A stretch of 57,716 bases of DNA, taken from positions 1 through 57,716 of the forward strand of contig CAJTZJ010000014.1 of NCBI GenBank assembly GCA_910583925.1. The letters run 5' to 3'. The notes below the pieces were generated by a model. It saw only the letters and a list, made by a program, of their open reading frames with translations, did no database searches and was not told the DNA's origin. This stretch comes from an uncultured Eubacterium sp. Its GTDB lineage: Bacteria > Bacillota > Clostridia > Oscillospirales > Acutalibacteraceae. The position numbers and the translations under genes are program-made. Every line of letters begins with the position of its first letter. Position 1 is the first letter of the stretch. Of the stretch, positions 6,727-16,409 are shown one piece after another.

Positions 6727-8358
6727 ATGATTATTAACGCATCTGAATACGGAATTAAACCTGATAAGGAAAACGGAAAAGAATTATCTGTTCTTTTTAA
6801 AAAGCTTTCTGAAATTGATGAAGAAAAAACGGTTGTTTTTGAAGCCGGAGATTATTTTGTTGATGCCGAAAACTGCGATACGGAAATGCTTTATATAACA
6901 AATACTGCAGGCGATAATGAATATAAATTAAATGAAACGCCGCATAAAGCCAGGGTGCTTTTCAATCTTAAAAATGTCAGGGATCTGAAGCTTGAGGGAA
7001 ATGGCGCAAGATTTGTTATAAACGGAAAGGTAACCAATGCTGCAATCCAAAGCTGTGAAAATATTGAGATAAGCGGTATTGAAATTGATTATGATAACCC
7101 GGATTTGCATGAATTGAAGGTTATCGGCATCGGAAAGCATTATGTTGATTTTGAAATTGATGAAAACAGCAGATATGAATTCAGAAAAGGCAAATTTTAT
7201 TTTGTGGGAACAGGATATGAAACGAACCCGCTGAAGGAATACAGAACTGCCTGGCATCTTTCAAGAGTTCGTGCCGAAGACCGCAATACGATTGAAAGGG
7301 TAAGAAATATTGTAAGCACTGCTCTTAAAATCAAGGATTTAGGCGGCAGAAAAATAAGAATTTACTATTTTAAGCCGTCTGGATTTAAAATGGGAGATAC
7401 ATACTGCATTTTTGGCAGACGCCGTCAGTATGCAGGTATTTTTGCGGATAAAACCAAGAATTTAACGCTGAATCATGTTGCGCAGCGCTTTAATTATTCG
7501 CTTTCCTTTGTAGCACAGGATACGGAAAACATTACGCTGAACGAACTTGAATTTGCTCCGTCAGAAAAAACGGGAAGATTAATGGCTTCAGCAGCTGATT
7601 TTCTGCAGGTTTGTATGTGCCGCGGTAAGGTTTCGATTACAAACAGCAAATTTGAAGGTGCGTGTGATGATTGTCTTAATGTTCACGGTGTGCATTTTAA
7701 GATTGCAAAGATAGAAAACAATACAATGACAGTCAAATTTATGCACAAGCAGTCGCACGGCTATAATCCAATCCGGATAAATGATGAAATTGCGTTTGTA
7801 GATGTTAAATCCATGCTGGAAAAGGGCTGTGCAAAGGTTCTTGAATCTAAGCTTATCAATGAAAATGAAATCAAAATAAAGCTGGATCATGTTCAGAAAG
7901 CATCTGTCAGCGATGTTATTGAGGATGTTTCAGCCTGTCCTGAGTTTGAATTTAAAAACAATACGGTAAACAGAATTGCAACAAGAGCCATTCTTATTAC
8001 AAACAGACCGAAAACGATTGTAGAGGGCAATCACTTCAACAGCAATTCCATGAGCGGTATTTTTATTTCCGATGATGCCCAGAATTGGTATGAAAGCGGA
8101 ATGTGTAAGGATGTTGTGATTAAGGATAATATTTTTGAATACTGCGGAGAAACACCGATAAGAATTCTTCCTGAAAACAAAGTTCATGAGGGGGCAGTTC
8201 ACAGCAATATCAAAATCCTTAATAATATCTTTAAGAAATATAAGGGTACCTGTATTACAGCAAAATCAACCGATAATATTGAAATAAAGGGCAATGTTTT
8301 TGCCTCTGATGACAGATTAAAAACAAAGAATTGTACGAATGTTGATACGGATTTTTAA
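6727..8358 (+). CDS. Right-handed beta-helix glycosidase, GH110-like (alpha-1,3-galactosidase)
   Basis: This 543-residue protein consists mostly of short N/I-rich coils (NITLNE, KVSITNSKFEG, NIEIKGNVF) typical of a pectate-lyase-like beta-helix. The segment EGACDDCLNVHGVHFKI, around residue 315, has the paired aspartates of GH110 exo-alpha-1,3-galactosidases, which act on blood-group-B-type and linear galactosides. No signal peptide is present, so it would act in the cytoplasm on imported oligosaccharides. No sugar operon surrounds it. Polygalacturonase-like or other beta-helix families are alternatives. The start has only a weak purine-rich ribosome site. Confidence 0.65.
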   Translation: MIINASEYGIKPDKENGKELSVLFKKLSEIDEEKTVVFEAGDYFVDAENCDTEMLYITNTAGDNEYKLNETPHKARVLFNLKNVRDLKLEGNGARFVINGKVTNAAIQSCENIEISGIEIDYDNPDLHELKVIGIGKHYVDFEIDENSRYEFRKGKFYFVGTGYETNPLKEYRTAWHLSRVRAEDRNTIERVRNIVSTALKIKDLGGRKIRIYYFKPSGFKMGDTYCIFGRRRQYAGIFADKTKNLTLNHVAQRFNYSLSFVAQDTENITLNELEFAPSEKTGRLMASAADFLQVCMCRGKVSITNSKFEGACDDCLNVHGVHFKIAKIENNTMTVKFMHKQSHGYNPIRINDEIAFVDVKSMLEKGCAKVLESKLINENEIKIKLDHVQKASVSDVIEDVSACPEFEFKNNTVNRIATRAILITNRPKTIVEGNHFNSNSMSGIFISDDAQNWYESGMCKDVVIKDNIFEYCGETPIRILPENKVHEGAVHSNIKILNNIFKKYKGTCITAKSTDNIEIKGNVFASDDRLKTKNCTNVDTDF

Positions 8359-8430
8359 GTGAATAAGACACTTCTTCCTGTATTTATACAGGTATATTTC
8401 TTAGATTAAGGGAAGCAAAATGTAAAAAAA

Positions 8431-8460
8431 GACAGAGTATTTGCTCTGTCTTTCGTTTTT
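8431..8460. terminator. Bidirectional terminator between convergent genes
   Basis: GACAGAG (8431-8437) pairs with CTCTGTC (8444-8450), with A7 before and a T-rich tract after. It serves the beta-helix gene and the PAS gene. Confidence 0.85.
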
Positions 8461-8465
8461 GTTTT

Positions 8466-9593
8466 TTATTGATTGCTGATTTCCTGTAATTCGCAGATTA
8501 AGGTTTTTGAACCATCCTGCTGGGTAACAAGTTTTCGGGTATCGTGAACAAGGGATGTTCTTGCTCCTTTTGCCTTTATTCTGTATGTAACTTCTGCTTT
8601 TCCGCCCTTGGCAACCTGCTTTTTGATTTCCTTTTCAAGCTCTGCTGAATTGTCAATAAGTTTGCCGAAATCATTATCGAAGCGGCTGTCAAATTCATCT
8701 CTTGAATAGCCGATAAGGTGCACGAAATCGCCGCTGATATAATCGGGTATAAACGGCTTTTCCAAGCTTGCAAAGAAGATTGCCCCGGCAAGATTTTCAA
8801 GCAGATTGATGAGCTTTTCGTTTGCCTTGTCTGCTCTGTTTTCGGCTTCTTTGTTTTTGGTTATATCAATGAAAACCGCTTGAAAAACGGGGCTTCCGTC
8901 CTCGTCATACCGCTGAACTGCGGCACTGCAGTTACACCAGATAAATTTGTTTCTGTGTTTCATTATCCTGTATTCAAGGTCCAGTCCTTCGCCGGTTGCC
9001 ATTGCTCTTCCTACTGCCTGATAAACAATCGTTTTATCATCGGGATGAATAAGCTCGTCAAGCCTGTATTCACGCTTGCTGCAGTTTTCAACCGTTGTTC
9101 CGAAAAGGCGGGCGCAGGTTTCGTTTATGTAGATAACATCAAAGTGCATATCGGGTGTTACCTTAAACAGGCAGACACCGCCGGCAACAAGCTCTATAAG
9201 GCTGTTTGCGGCACTTGCCTGCTGTGCTAACTCTCTGTTCTTTTCTCTGCTTTTTGAAACATCGGCAAAAACAAGCCTGCAAAGAGAGGAATCCTCGTAA
9301 TTTTTTGCCGAGCAGTGTATAAAAACAGGCTCTTTTTCAGCATTTAATATATCAAAATCTATGTAAACATATTTTGAATCCTTTTTGCAGATTTTTTTAA
9401 AAACATACTCCCTGTCTACAGGTTTAAGTATATCTCTTAAAAATAATTTTCCCTGCCTGATTTTAGACGGATGAATTCCTGCAAATTCCGCAAAGTGGCT
9501 GTCACAGTCAATGATTTTAAAGTCCTGTGCCTTGTCAACGGTGCAGTTCAGAAACTCAACCTCATATGAATTTTCGTTAATTGTATTCTCCAT
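8466..9593 (-). CDS. Triple PAS-domain protein without an output domain
   Basis: About 375 residues. Three PAS-like modules are visible: about 10-115, ending LVFADVSKS; about 130-250, with IYINETCARLFG, IHPDD, LEYRIMKHRNKFIWC and VFIDITKNKEAE; and about 255-370, ending CELQEISNQ. A short coiled linker (EKNRELAQQASAANS) joins the first two. The protein stops after the third PAS, with no kinase, GGDEF, EAL or HTH domain and no membrane segment. It is presumably a cytoplasmic sensor acting through a partner. ATG at 9593 is preferred over GTG at 9596. It is divergent from purL and has its own terminator. Confidence 0.85.
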   Translation of the reverse strand: MENTINENSYEVEFLNCTVDKAQDFKIIDCDSHFAEFAGIHPSKIRQGKLFLRDILKPVDREYVFKKICKKDSKYVYIDFDILNAEKEPVFIHCSAKNYEDSSLCRLVFADVSKSREKNRELAQQASAANSLIELVAGGVCLFKVTPDMHFDVIYINETCARLFGTTVENCSKREYRLDELIHPDDKTIVYQAVGRAMATGEGLDLEYRIMKHRNKFIWCNCSAAVQRYDEDGSPVFQAVFIDITKNKEAENRADKANEKLINLLENLAGAIFFASLEKPFIPDYISGDFVHLIGYSRDEFDSRFDNDFGKLIDNSAELEKEIKKQVAKGGKAEVTYRIKAKGARTSLVHDTRKLVTQQDGSKTLICELQEISNQ

Positions 9594-9734
9594 CACAGTT
9601 TATTGGAACCCCTTTGATTTTGCTGTGTTTTTACAGTGCGGTATTTGCACCGTACTGCGTTTATATTATCTCTATGATACAGTATAACATATTATTAAAA
9701 AAAATGTTGATGTTAATCAGAATTTTACAAATTA

Positions 9735-9762
9735 TTGACTAAAATTTCAGATTTTCTATATG
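9735..9762 (+). promoter_or_regulatory. Probable purL promoter
   Basis: TTGACT (9735-9740) and TATATG (9757-9762) are 16 bases apart. No purine riboswitch core was recognised in the roughly 85 bases between here and the purL start. Confidence 0.45.
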
Positions 9763-9850
9763 CAAAACTACATCTTTATGGTATTATATCTAAAATGTAA
9801 TTTAATTACATTATTATGTGTTTACAATTTTTAACAAGGAGAACTAAAAT

Positions 9851-12800
9851 ATGGCTAATGTATTTCGTGTTTATGTTGAAAAAAAAGCAGGAAACGATAT
9901 TGAGGCCCGCCACATTCTTGAGGATTTAAAAACAAATGTTGGCATTAAAGGCATTGAAAATTTAAGAATTATTAATCGCTATGATGCAGAAAGAGTTTCA
10001 AAGGAGGAATTTGCTCAGGCTGTTCGTGAAATTCTTTCGGAGCCGAATCTTGATAATGTTTATGATGAAATTGATATCCCGAGCGATTGGCGCTGTTTTG
10101 CAACGGAATTTCTTCCCGGGCAGTACGATCAGAGAGCAGACAGCGCAGCACAGTGCATTCAGCTTTTAACTGCAGGCGACCGCCCTGTTGTTTCAAGTGC
10201 AAAGGTTATTGCTGTTAAGGGAAATATAAGCGATAAAGAATTTGATAAAATCAAAGCATATATAATCAACCCTGTTGAATCAAGAGAGGCATCTATGGAT
10301 ATGCCCGAAACGCTTGATATTTCATCAGATGTACCTGGTGATATCGTTCGTATAGAGGGCTTTATTCAGAAATCCGATGAAGAAATAGCAGAATATCATT
10401 CTGCAATGGGTTTTGCAATGAGCGTTGCCGATTTATGCTGGGTTCGTGATTATTTTCGCTCAGAGGAAAGAGATCCGAGCTTAACAGAGCTTAAGGTTAT
10501 TGATACTTATTGGAGCGACCATTGCCGCCATACTACCTTCAGCACGAAGCTTGATACAATTGAAATTGAGGATGGAAGATACAAAAAGGCAATAGAGGAT
10601 GCACTGAATCAGTATTTTGAAATCAGAAAAGAAGTTTACGGAAATCGTGAAAAAGATGTTTGCCTTATGGATATGGCGTGTATCGGAACTAAGGTTCTTA
10701 AAAAGCGCGGTTTGGTTACCAACCTTGATGAAAGCGAAGAAATCAATGCCTGCTCCATTGAAGTTCCGGTTGTTATTGACGGCAAAACAGAGCAATGGCT
10801 TGTTCAGTTCAAAAATGAAACACATAATCATCCAACAGAAATTGAGCCTTTCGGCGGTGCGGCAACCTGCCTTGGCGGAGCAATCCGTGATCCGCTTTCA
10901 GGCAGAGCATATGTTTATCAGGCAATGCGTGTAACAGGCTCGGGTGATCCTACAACTCCGTTTGAGGAAACGCTTGATGCAAAGCTTCCGCAGAAAAAGA
11001 TTACAACAGGTGCTGCGCAGGGTTATTCAAGCTATGGAAACCAGATTGGTCTTGCGACCGGTCAGGTAACGGAATTATATGATGACGGCTATGTTGCAAA
11101 AAGGATGGAGATTGGTGCAGTTATCGGTGCATCTCCAAAGGAAAATGTTATCCGTGAGGTTCCGCAGGACGGCGATATTATCGTTCTTCTCGGCGGACGC
11201 ACAGGCCGTGACGGCTGCGGCGGCGCAACAGGTTCTTCAAAGGCGCACAACAGCTCTTCCATTGAAACCTGCGGTGCAGAGGTGCAGAAGGGTAATCCGC
11301 CTACAGAAAGAAAAATTCAGAGATTGTTCCGCAACCCTGCCGTATCAAAAATGATTAAAAGATGCAACGATTTCGGTGCAGGCGGTGTATCGGTTGCAAT
11401 CGGCGAGCTTGCAGACGGTCTTAGCATTGATCTGGATAAGGTGCCGAAGAAATATGACGGTCTTGACGGCACAGAGCTTGCTATTTCCGAATCACAGGAA
11501 AGAATGGCAGTTGTTCTTAACAAGGAAGATGTTGATAAATTTATTGCGCTTTCAAATCAGGAAAACCTAGAGGCTACACCTGTTGCCGTTGTTACCGGTG
11601 CAAACCGCCTTGTAATGATGTGGAGAGGCGATAAAATTGTTGATTTAAGCCGTGATTTCCTGAATACAAACGGTGTTACCCAGCACGCAGATGCAGTTAT
11701 TACAGCTGTTGATGAAAATGAAAATTACAGAAACGCTGTTCCTGCCGAGCTTGAGGAAAAGAGCGTTGCCGAAGCACTTAAGGCAAACCTTTCAAGACTT
11801 GAGGTTTGCAGCCAGAAGGGTCTTGTTGAACGCTTTGATGCCTCAATCGGTGCGGCAACCGTTCTTATGCCTTATGCAGGTAAATATCAGCTTACACCTG
11901 AAGAAGCCATGGTTGCTAAAATTCCGCTTCTTGAGGGCGAAACAGATACAGCAACGGTTATGTCCTATGGTTTTATTCCTAAGCTTTCACGCTGGAGTCC
12001 GTTCCATTCAGCTGCTTTTGCAGTAACCGAATCTCTTGCAAAGCTTGCCTGCGTTGGCTGTAATCCTGCTGAAGCCAGACTTACTTTCCAGGAGTATTTT
12101 GAAAGATTAAATAACGATCCGAAGCGTTGGGGCAAGCCGACAGCTGCTCTTCTGGGTGCTGTTTCTGCTCAGGTGGGCTACGGAACTCCGTCAATCGGCG
12201 GTAAGGACAGCATGAGCGGCTCATTCAACGAGCTTGATGTTCCGCCGACTCTGGTTTCCTTTGCTGTTGGTATGAGCGAGGCTTCCAAAACGGCTTCCGC
12301 TCAGTTTAAGCGTGCAGGCTCAAAGGTTGTTCTGGCAGAGCTTCCTGTTGATGAAGAAACAGGGCTTCCTGCTTATGAAAAGGCAATGGCGTTTATGGTA
12401 AGCGTTTATGAGGGTATAAGAAACGGCAATATTCTTTCAGCAAGCGTAGTGAAGGAAGGCGGTGCAGCTGCTTGTATCTGCAAAATGGCATTCGGTAATA
12501 AAATGGGCTTTACCTTTGCGCAGAATCTTGATAAAGAAACACTCTTTGCTGCAAAGCAGGGCAATATTGTTCTTGAGCTTGCAGCAGGTGCCGAATTTGA
12601 AAATGCGGCAGAGCTTGGTGCAGTAAACGATAACGGTGTATTTATTATTGACGGTGAGGTGCTTACCGTTGATGAGCTTATTGAAGCTTGGACAGGTAAG
12701 CTTGAAGGTGTATTCCCGACAGACAGCAGGGCAAATGCAGATATGCCTTATGATGTTCCTCTTTATAAAGAGCGTTCCATCTTTGTTGCGAAGAATAAGG

Positions 12801-13603
12801 TTGCAAAGCCAAAGGTATTTATTCCTGCTTTTCCGGGTACAAACTGTGAGATAGACACGGCAAGAGCATTTGAGAAAGCAGGCGCAGAGGCTGAAATTCT
12901 TGTTGTAAACAACCTTTCATCAGCTGCTATCAATGAAACGATTGATAAAATGGTTCAGTCAATCAATGAAAGCCAGATTGTTATGCTTCCGGGTGGATTT
13001 TCAGGCGGCGATGAGCCTGAGGGATCCGGCAAGTTTATTGCAACAACTTTCCGCAATCCAAAGGTTCGTGAGGCTGTTTCAAAGCTTCTTAACTGTCATG
13101 ACGGTCTTATGCTCGGTATTTGTAACGGCTTCCAGGCGCTGATTAAGCTCGGTCTTGTTCCTTACGGTGAAATCCGTGAAATCAAGCCGGAGGATCCTAC
13201 TCTTACCTTCAATACAATCGGCAGACATATTTCTTCCATGGCATATACCCGTGTTACCAGCACAAAATCGCCATGGCTTTCAGGTGTTGAGGCAGGCGAT
13301 ATGTTCGCTATTCCGATTTCGCACGGAGAGGGCAGATTTGTTGCAAACGATGATGTAATGAAAAAGCTTATTGAAAACGGACAGGTTGCAACGCAGTATG
13401 TTGATCCGAACGGAAATCCTGTTGCCGATATGCCGTTTAATCCAAATGGCTCTGTTTGTGCAGTTGAGGGTATTACCTCTCCTGACGGCCGTGTATTCGG
13501 TAAAATGGGACACAGCGAAAGAAAGGGCGAAAACCTTTATGCAAATGTTCCTTTTGAAAAGGATATGAAGATATTTGAAAGCGGCGTTAAATATTTTAAA
13601 TAA
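9851..13603 (+). CDS. purL: PurL, phosphoribosylformylglycinamidine (FGAM) synthase, single-chain form
   Basis: The 1250-residue length fits the fused enzyme with N-terminal PurS-like domain, two FGAM-synthase halves and a C-terminal glutaminase. DTYWSDHCRHTTF (about residues 218-230) is the characteristic N-terminal motif and GTPSIGGKDSMSG lies in the second half. In the glutaminase, GICNGFQ carries the nucleophile C1091, and ISHGEGRF supplies the His/Glu partners. It makes FGAM from FGAR, ATP and glutamine in de novo purine synthesis. AAGGAG precedes the ATG. No other pur gene is adjacent, unusual for a pathway often found as one operon. Confidence 0.97.
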   Translation: MANVFRVYVEKKAGNDIEARHILEDLKTNVGIKGIENLRIINRYDAERVSKEEFAQAVREILSEPNLDNVYDEIDIPSDWRCFATEFLPGQYDQRADSAAQCIQLLTAGDRPVVSSAKVIAVKGNISDKEFDKIKAYIINPVESREASMDMPETLDISSDVPGDIVRIEGFIQKSDEEIAEYHSAMGFAMSVADLCWVRDYFRSEERDPSLTELKVIDTYWSDHCRHTTFSTKLDTIEIEDGRYKKAIEDALNQYFEIRKEVYGNREKDVCLMDMACIGTKVLKKRGLVTNLDESEEINACSIEVPVVIDGKTEQWLVQFKNETHNHPTEIEPFGGAATCLGGAIRDPLSGRAYVYQAMRVTGSGDPTTPFEETLDAKLPQKKITTGAAQGYSSYGNQIGLATGQVTELYDDGYVAKRMEIGAVIGASPKENVIREVPQDGDIIVLLGGRTGRDGCGGATGSSKAHNSSSIETCGAEVQKGNPPTERKIQRLFRNPAVSKMIKRCNDFGAGGVSVAIGELADGLSIDLDKVPKKYDGLDGTELAISESQERMAVVLNKEDVDKFIALSNQENLEATPVAVVTGANRLVMMWRGDKIVDLSRDFLNTNGVTQHADAVITAVDENENYRNAVPAELEEKSVAEALKANLSRLEVCSQKGLVERFDASIGAATVLMPYAGKYQLTPEEAMVAKIPLLEGETDTATVMSYGFIPKLSRWSPFHSAAFAVTESLAKLACVGCNPAEARLTFQEYFERLNNDPKRWGKPTAALLGAVSAQVGYGTPSIGGKDSMSGSFNELDVPPTLVSFAVGMSEASKTASAQFKRAGSKVVLAELPVDEETGLPAYEKAMAFMVSVYEGIRNGNILSASVVKEGGAAACICKMAFGNKMGFTFAQNLDKETLFAAKQGNIVLELAAGAEFENAAELGAVNDNGVFIIDGEVLTVDELIEAWTGKLEGVFPTDSRANADMPYDVPLYKERSIFVAKNKVAKPKVFIPAFPGTNCEIDTARAFEKAGAEAEILVVNNLSSAAINETIDKMVQSINESQIVMLPGGFSGGDEPEGSGKFIATTFRNPKVREAVSKLLNCHDGLMLGICNGFQALIKLGLVPYGEIREIKPEDPTLTFNTIGRHISSMAYTRVTSTKSPWLSGVEAGDMFAIPISHGEGRFVANDDVMKKLIENGQVATQYVDPNGNPVADMPFNPNGSVCAVEGITSPDGRVFGKMGHSERKGENLYANVPFEKDMKIFESGVKYFK

Positions 13604-13620
13604 AATTTATTAAGCATTTT

Positions 13621-13675
13621 GCCTCCCTTGTCAAAGGGAGGCGGATGCACATTGTGCAGACGGATGGATTCTATG
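13621..13675. repeat. Dispersed intergenic hairpin repeat (copy 1)
   Basis: GCCTCCCTT (13621-13629) pairs with AAGGGAGGC (13634-13642), and TGCAC/GTGCA form a second stem (13646-13658), followed by AGACGGATGGATT. Related pieces occur at 22261-22300 and 38962-38988. It may also terminate purL. Confidence 0.65.
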
Positions 13676-13739
13676 CAGTTCGCCGAGGCTATTGAATCCT
13701 GCGATTAAAACTATTTACATATTTTAGGGAGGACAAAAA

Positions 13740-14948
13740 ATGAAATATGTAGTTGTTCTTTATGATGGAATGGCAGATTATCCTGTTCCTGTGCTTGACG
13801 GCAAAACACCTATGATGGTTGCAAAAAAGCCGAATCTTGATTATCTTGCTCAGCGTGCTGAGGTTGGCTTGGTGCGAACAGTTGCCGAGGGATTAAAGCC
13901 CGGCTCTGATGTTGCCAATATGAGCGTTATGGGCTTTGATCCTATGAAGTATTATACGGGCAGAAGTCCGCTTGAGGCTGCGTCTATCGGTATTGATATG
14001 AAGAAAACCGATGTTTCTTTAAGGTGCAATCTTGTTACACTTTCTGAGGATGATAAGCCTTATGAGGAAAAAACAATTGAAGATTACTGTGCCGATGATA
14101 TTTCAACGGAGGAAGCAGAGGAAATCATTAAAACGATTGAGGAAGAGCTTGGAAATGATGTTTTCAGATTCTATCCGGGTGTTTCCTATCGTCATTGTCT
14201 TATATGGGATAACGGCACAACGGATTTGGGAAAAATGACCCCTCCCCATGATATTACAGGCAAAGTGATTACAGATTATCTTTCAACAAGTGAAAATGCA
14301 AAACCTCTGATTGAAATGATGAAAAAATCCTATGATATTTTAAAGAATCATCCCGTAAATATTGCCAGAAAGGCAAAGGGCAAGCGTCCTGCTAATTCAA
14401 TCTGGCTCTGGGGCGAGGGCACAAGACCTGCGTTCAGCCCGTTTGAAGAGGTTACAGGTGTTAAAGGCGGCGTTGTTTCTGCTGTTGACCTTATTAAGGG
14501 TATCGGCGGCTGCGCTGAAATGGAGGTTGCCGAGGTTGAGGGTGCAACAGGATATATAGATACCAATTTTGAGGGCAAGGCAGAAGCAGGGCTTGATATA
14601 TTGGAAAGAAACGATCTTGTTTATATCCATTTTGAAGCAACGGATGAATGCGGCCATAGAAATGAGCCGGAAAACAAGGTTCGTGCTATTGAAATGATAG
14701 ACGAAAGAGTGCTTCCGATTCTGTCTGAGGGACTTAAGAAATATGACGATTACAAGATTATGGTGCTTCCCGATCATCCAACCCCGATTGTAACAAGAAC
14801 GCATGCTTCCGATCCCGTTCCTTATCTTATTTATCATAAGAATAAAGAAGTTGAGGGCGTAGAAACTATAAATGAGGAAACCGCAGCAAATACGGGCAAC
14901 TTTATTGATTTCGGCCCCGGTATAATGAGTCATTTTATCAACGATTAA
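13740..14948 (+). CDS. apgM: Archaeal-type cofactor-independent phosphoglycerate mutase (ApgM) family; possibly a homoserine kinase
   Basis: This 402-residue alkaline-phosphatase-fold protein has metal-binding LYDGMADYP (D9) at the N-terminus, GSDVANMSVMG with the nucleophilic serine (about residues 58-68), and VLPDHPTP and THASDPVP near the C-terminus. The family normally interconverts 2- and 3-phosphoglycerate. A subgroup is proposed to phosphorylate homoserine in organisms lacking ThrB and tends to lie beside threonine/methionine genes. The next gene is metY, only 20 bases downstream, so both roles must be considered. GGGAGG lies before the ATG. Confidence 0.85.
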   Translation: MKYVVVLYDGMADYPVPVLDGKTPMMVAKKPNLDYLAQRAEVGLVRTVAEGLKPGSDVANMSVMGFDPMKYYTGRSPLEAASIGIDMKKTDVSLRCNLVTLSEDDKPYEEKTIEDYCADDISTEEAEEIIKTIEEELGNDVFRFYPGVSYRHCLIWDNGTTDLGKMTPPHDITGKVITDYLSTSENAKPLIEMMKKSYDILKNHPVNIARKAKGKRPANSIWLWGEGTRPAFSPFEEVTGVKGGVVSAVDLIKGIGGCAEMEVAEVEGATGYIDTNFEGKAEAGLDILERNDLVYIHFEATDECGHRNEPENKVRAIEMIDERVLPILSEGLKKYDDYKIMVLPDHPTPIVTRTHASDPVPYLIYHKNKEVEGVETINEETAANTGNFIDFGPGIMSHFIND

Positions 14949-14968
14949 TATAACATTGGAGGGAATTT

Positions 14969-16237
14969 ATGAAATTAGATACTTTGTGTGTTCAGGGTGC
15001 ATACAAGCCGAAAAACGGCGATCCGAGAGTCATCCCTATTGTTCAGAGCACAACCTATAAATATGATACAAGCGAAGAAATGGGCGATCTGTTTGATTTA
15101 AAGGCAACAGGCTATTTCTATTCCCGCTTACAGAATCCAACCTGTGATTATGCTGCTGCAAAAATTGCTCTTTTAGAGGGCGGTGTTGCAGGAATGCTTA
15201 CCTCATCAGGTCAGGCAGCAAACTTTTATGCTGTTTTCAATATTGCGCAGGCAGGCGATCATGTTGTTTCAAGTTCAGCTATTTACGGCGGAACCTTTAA
15301 TCTTTTCAATGTTACGATGAGAAAGCTTGGTATTGATTTTACCTTTGTTTCTCCAAGAGCAAGCAAAGAGGAAATTCAGGCTGCCATTCAGCCGAATACA
15401 AAATGTATCTTCGGCGAAACCATTTCCAATCCAAGCCTTGATATTCTTGATATAGCGCTTTTTGCCGAGGTTGCCCACGAAAACGGAATTCCGCTTATTA
15501 TGGACAATACCTTTGCAACCCCGGTGAATTGCCGTCCGTTTGAATTCGGCTGTGATATTGTTACCCATTCAACAACAAAATATATGGAGGGCCACGCATC
15601 AACAATCGGCGGTGCTATTGTTGACAGCGGAAAGTTCAATTGGGAGCAGAATGATAAATTCCCGGGGCTTACAACTCCCGATGAAAGCTACCACGGATTG
15701 ACATATTCAAAGGATTTCGGAGAGGCTGCTTATATTACCAAAGCAACCGTTCAGCTTATGAGAGATTTAGGCTCTGTTCAGGCTCCGAATAACGCTTTTC
15801 TTCTTAATGTAGGTTTGGAAACCCTTCATTTAAGAATGGCACGCCACTGCGAAAATGCCAGAAAGGTTTCCGAGTATCTTAAAAACAATGAAAAAATTAC
15901 TTGGGTTAAGTGTCCGATGCTTGAGGGCGATGCGCAGTATGATATCGCTCAGAAATATATGCCGAACGGCACCTGCGGTGTTGTTTCCTTTGGTGTTAAG
16001 GGCGGAAGAGAAGCCGGCGTTAAATTTATGAACAGCTTAAAGCTTGTTGCGATTGTAACCCATGTTGCAGATGCACGCACCTGCTGTCTGCACCCTGCAT
16101 CATCAACGCATCGTCAGCTTACAGATGAAGAGCTTGCCGAAGCAGGTGTATCGGCTGATCTGATAAGATTTTCCTGCGGTATAGAGACTGCGGAGGATAT
16201 TATTGAGGATATTCAGCAGGCACTTGATCAAATCTAA
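14969..16237 (+). CDS. metY: O-acetylhomoserine aminocarboxypropyltransferase (O-acetylhomoserine sulfhydrylase)
   Basis: This 422-residue Cys/Met-metabolism PLP enzyme has the internal-aldimine lysine in THSTTKYMEGH (K204). The N-terminal VQSTTYKYDTS and the length fit the MetY branch rather than the shorter MetB/MetC. It makes homocysteine from O-acetylhomoserine and sulfide, giving direct sulfhydrylation. It follows the ApgM-like gene in an apparent two-gene operon, with its own GGAGGG ribosome site, and ends at a strong terminator. Both genes acting on homoserine derivatives would explain the pairing. Confidence 0.93.
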   Translation: MKLDTLCVQGAYKPKNGDPRVIPIVQSTTYKYDTSEEMGDLFDLKATGYFYSRLQNPTCDYAAAKIALLEGGVAGMLTSSGQAANFYAVFNIAQAGDHVVSSSAIYGGTFNLFNVTMRKLGIDFTFVSPRASKEEIQAAIQPNTKCIFGETISNPSLDILDIALFAEVAHENGIPLIMDNTFATPVNCRPFEFGCDIVTHSTTKYMEGHASTIGGAIVDSGKFNWEQNDKFPGLTTPDESYHGLTYSKDFGEAAYITKATVQLMRDLGSVQAPNNAFLLNVGLETLHLRMARHCENARKVSEYLKNNEKITWVKCPMLEGDAQYDIAQKYMPNGTCGVVSFGVKGGREAGVKFMNSLKLVAIVTHVADARTCCLHPASSTHRQLTDEELAEAGVSADLIRFSCGIETAEDIIEDIQQALDQI

Positions 16238-16259
16238 TATATTAATAGGTATAGAAAAG

Positions 16260-16297
16260 CACGGATTGAGGAAAGCTCTCATCTTCCGTGTTTTTTT
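16260..16297 (+). terminator. Terminator of the apgM-metY operon
   Basis: CACGGA (16260-16265) pairs with TCCGTG (16285-16290), with an inner GAG/CTC pair, followed by T7. Confidence 0.8.
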
Positions 16298-16409
16298 ATT
16301 TTTTCTTTACTTTTTCATTACCAAGCTTGAATTTTATTGTAGTTAAATATACTTAACGGGTTTATCTTGTGTGTTTAATATGTTAAAATAGCGAAAGGGA
16401 GTGATATGG

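Noticed and set aside
8718..9230. 170-codon plus-strand frame inside the PAS gene
   Set aside because: Fully antisense to a gene with clear PAS domains; no ribosome site.
9600..9850. Purine riboswitch before purL
   Set aside because: No three-way junction with the conserved loop sequences could be found.
14397..14933. 178-codon minus-strand frame inside the apgM-like gene
   Set aside because: Antisense shadow of a conserved enzyme.
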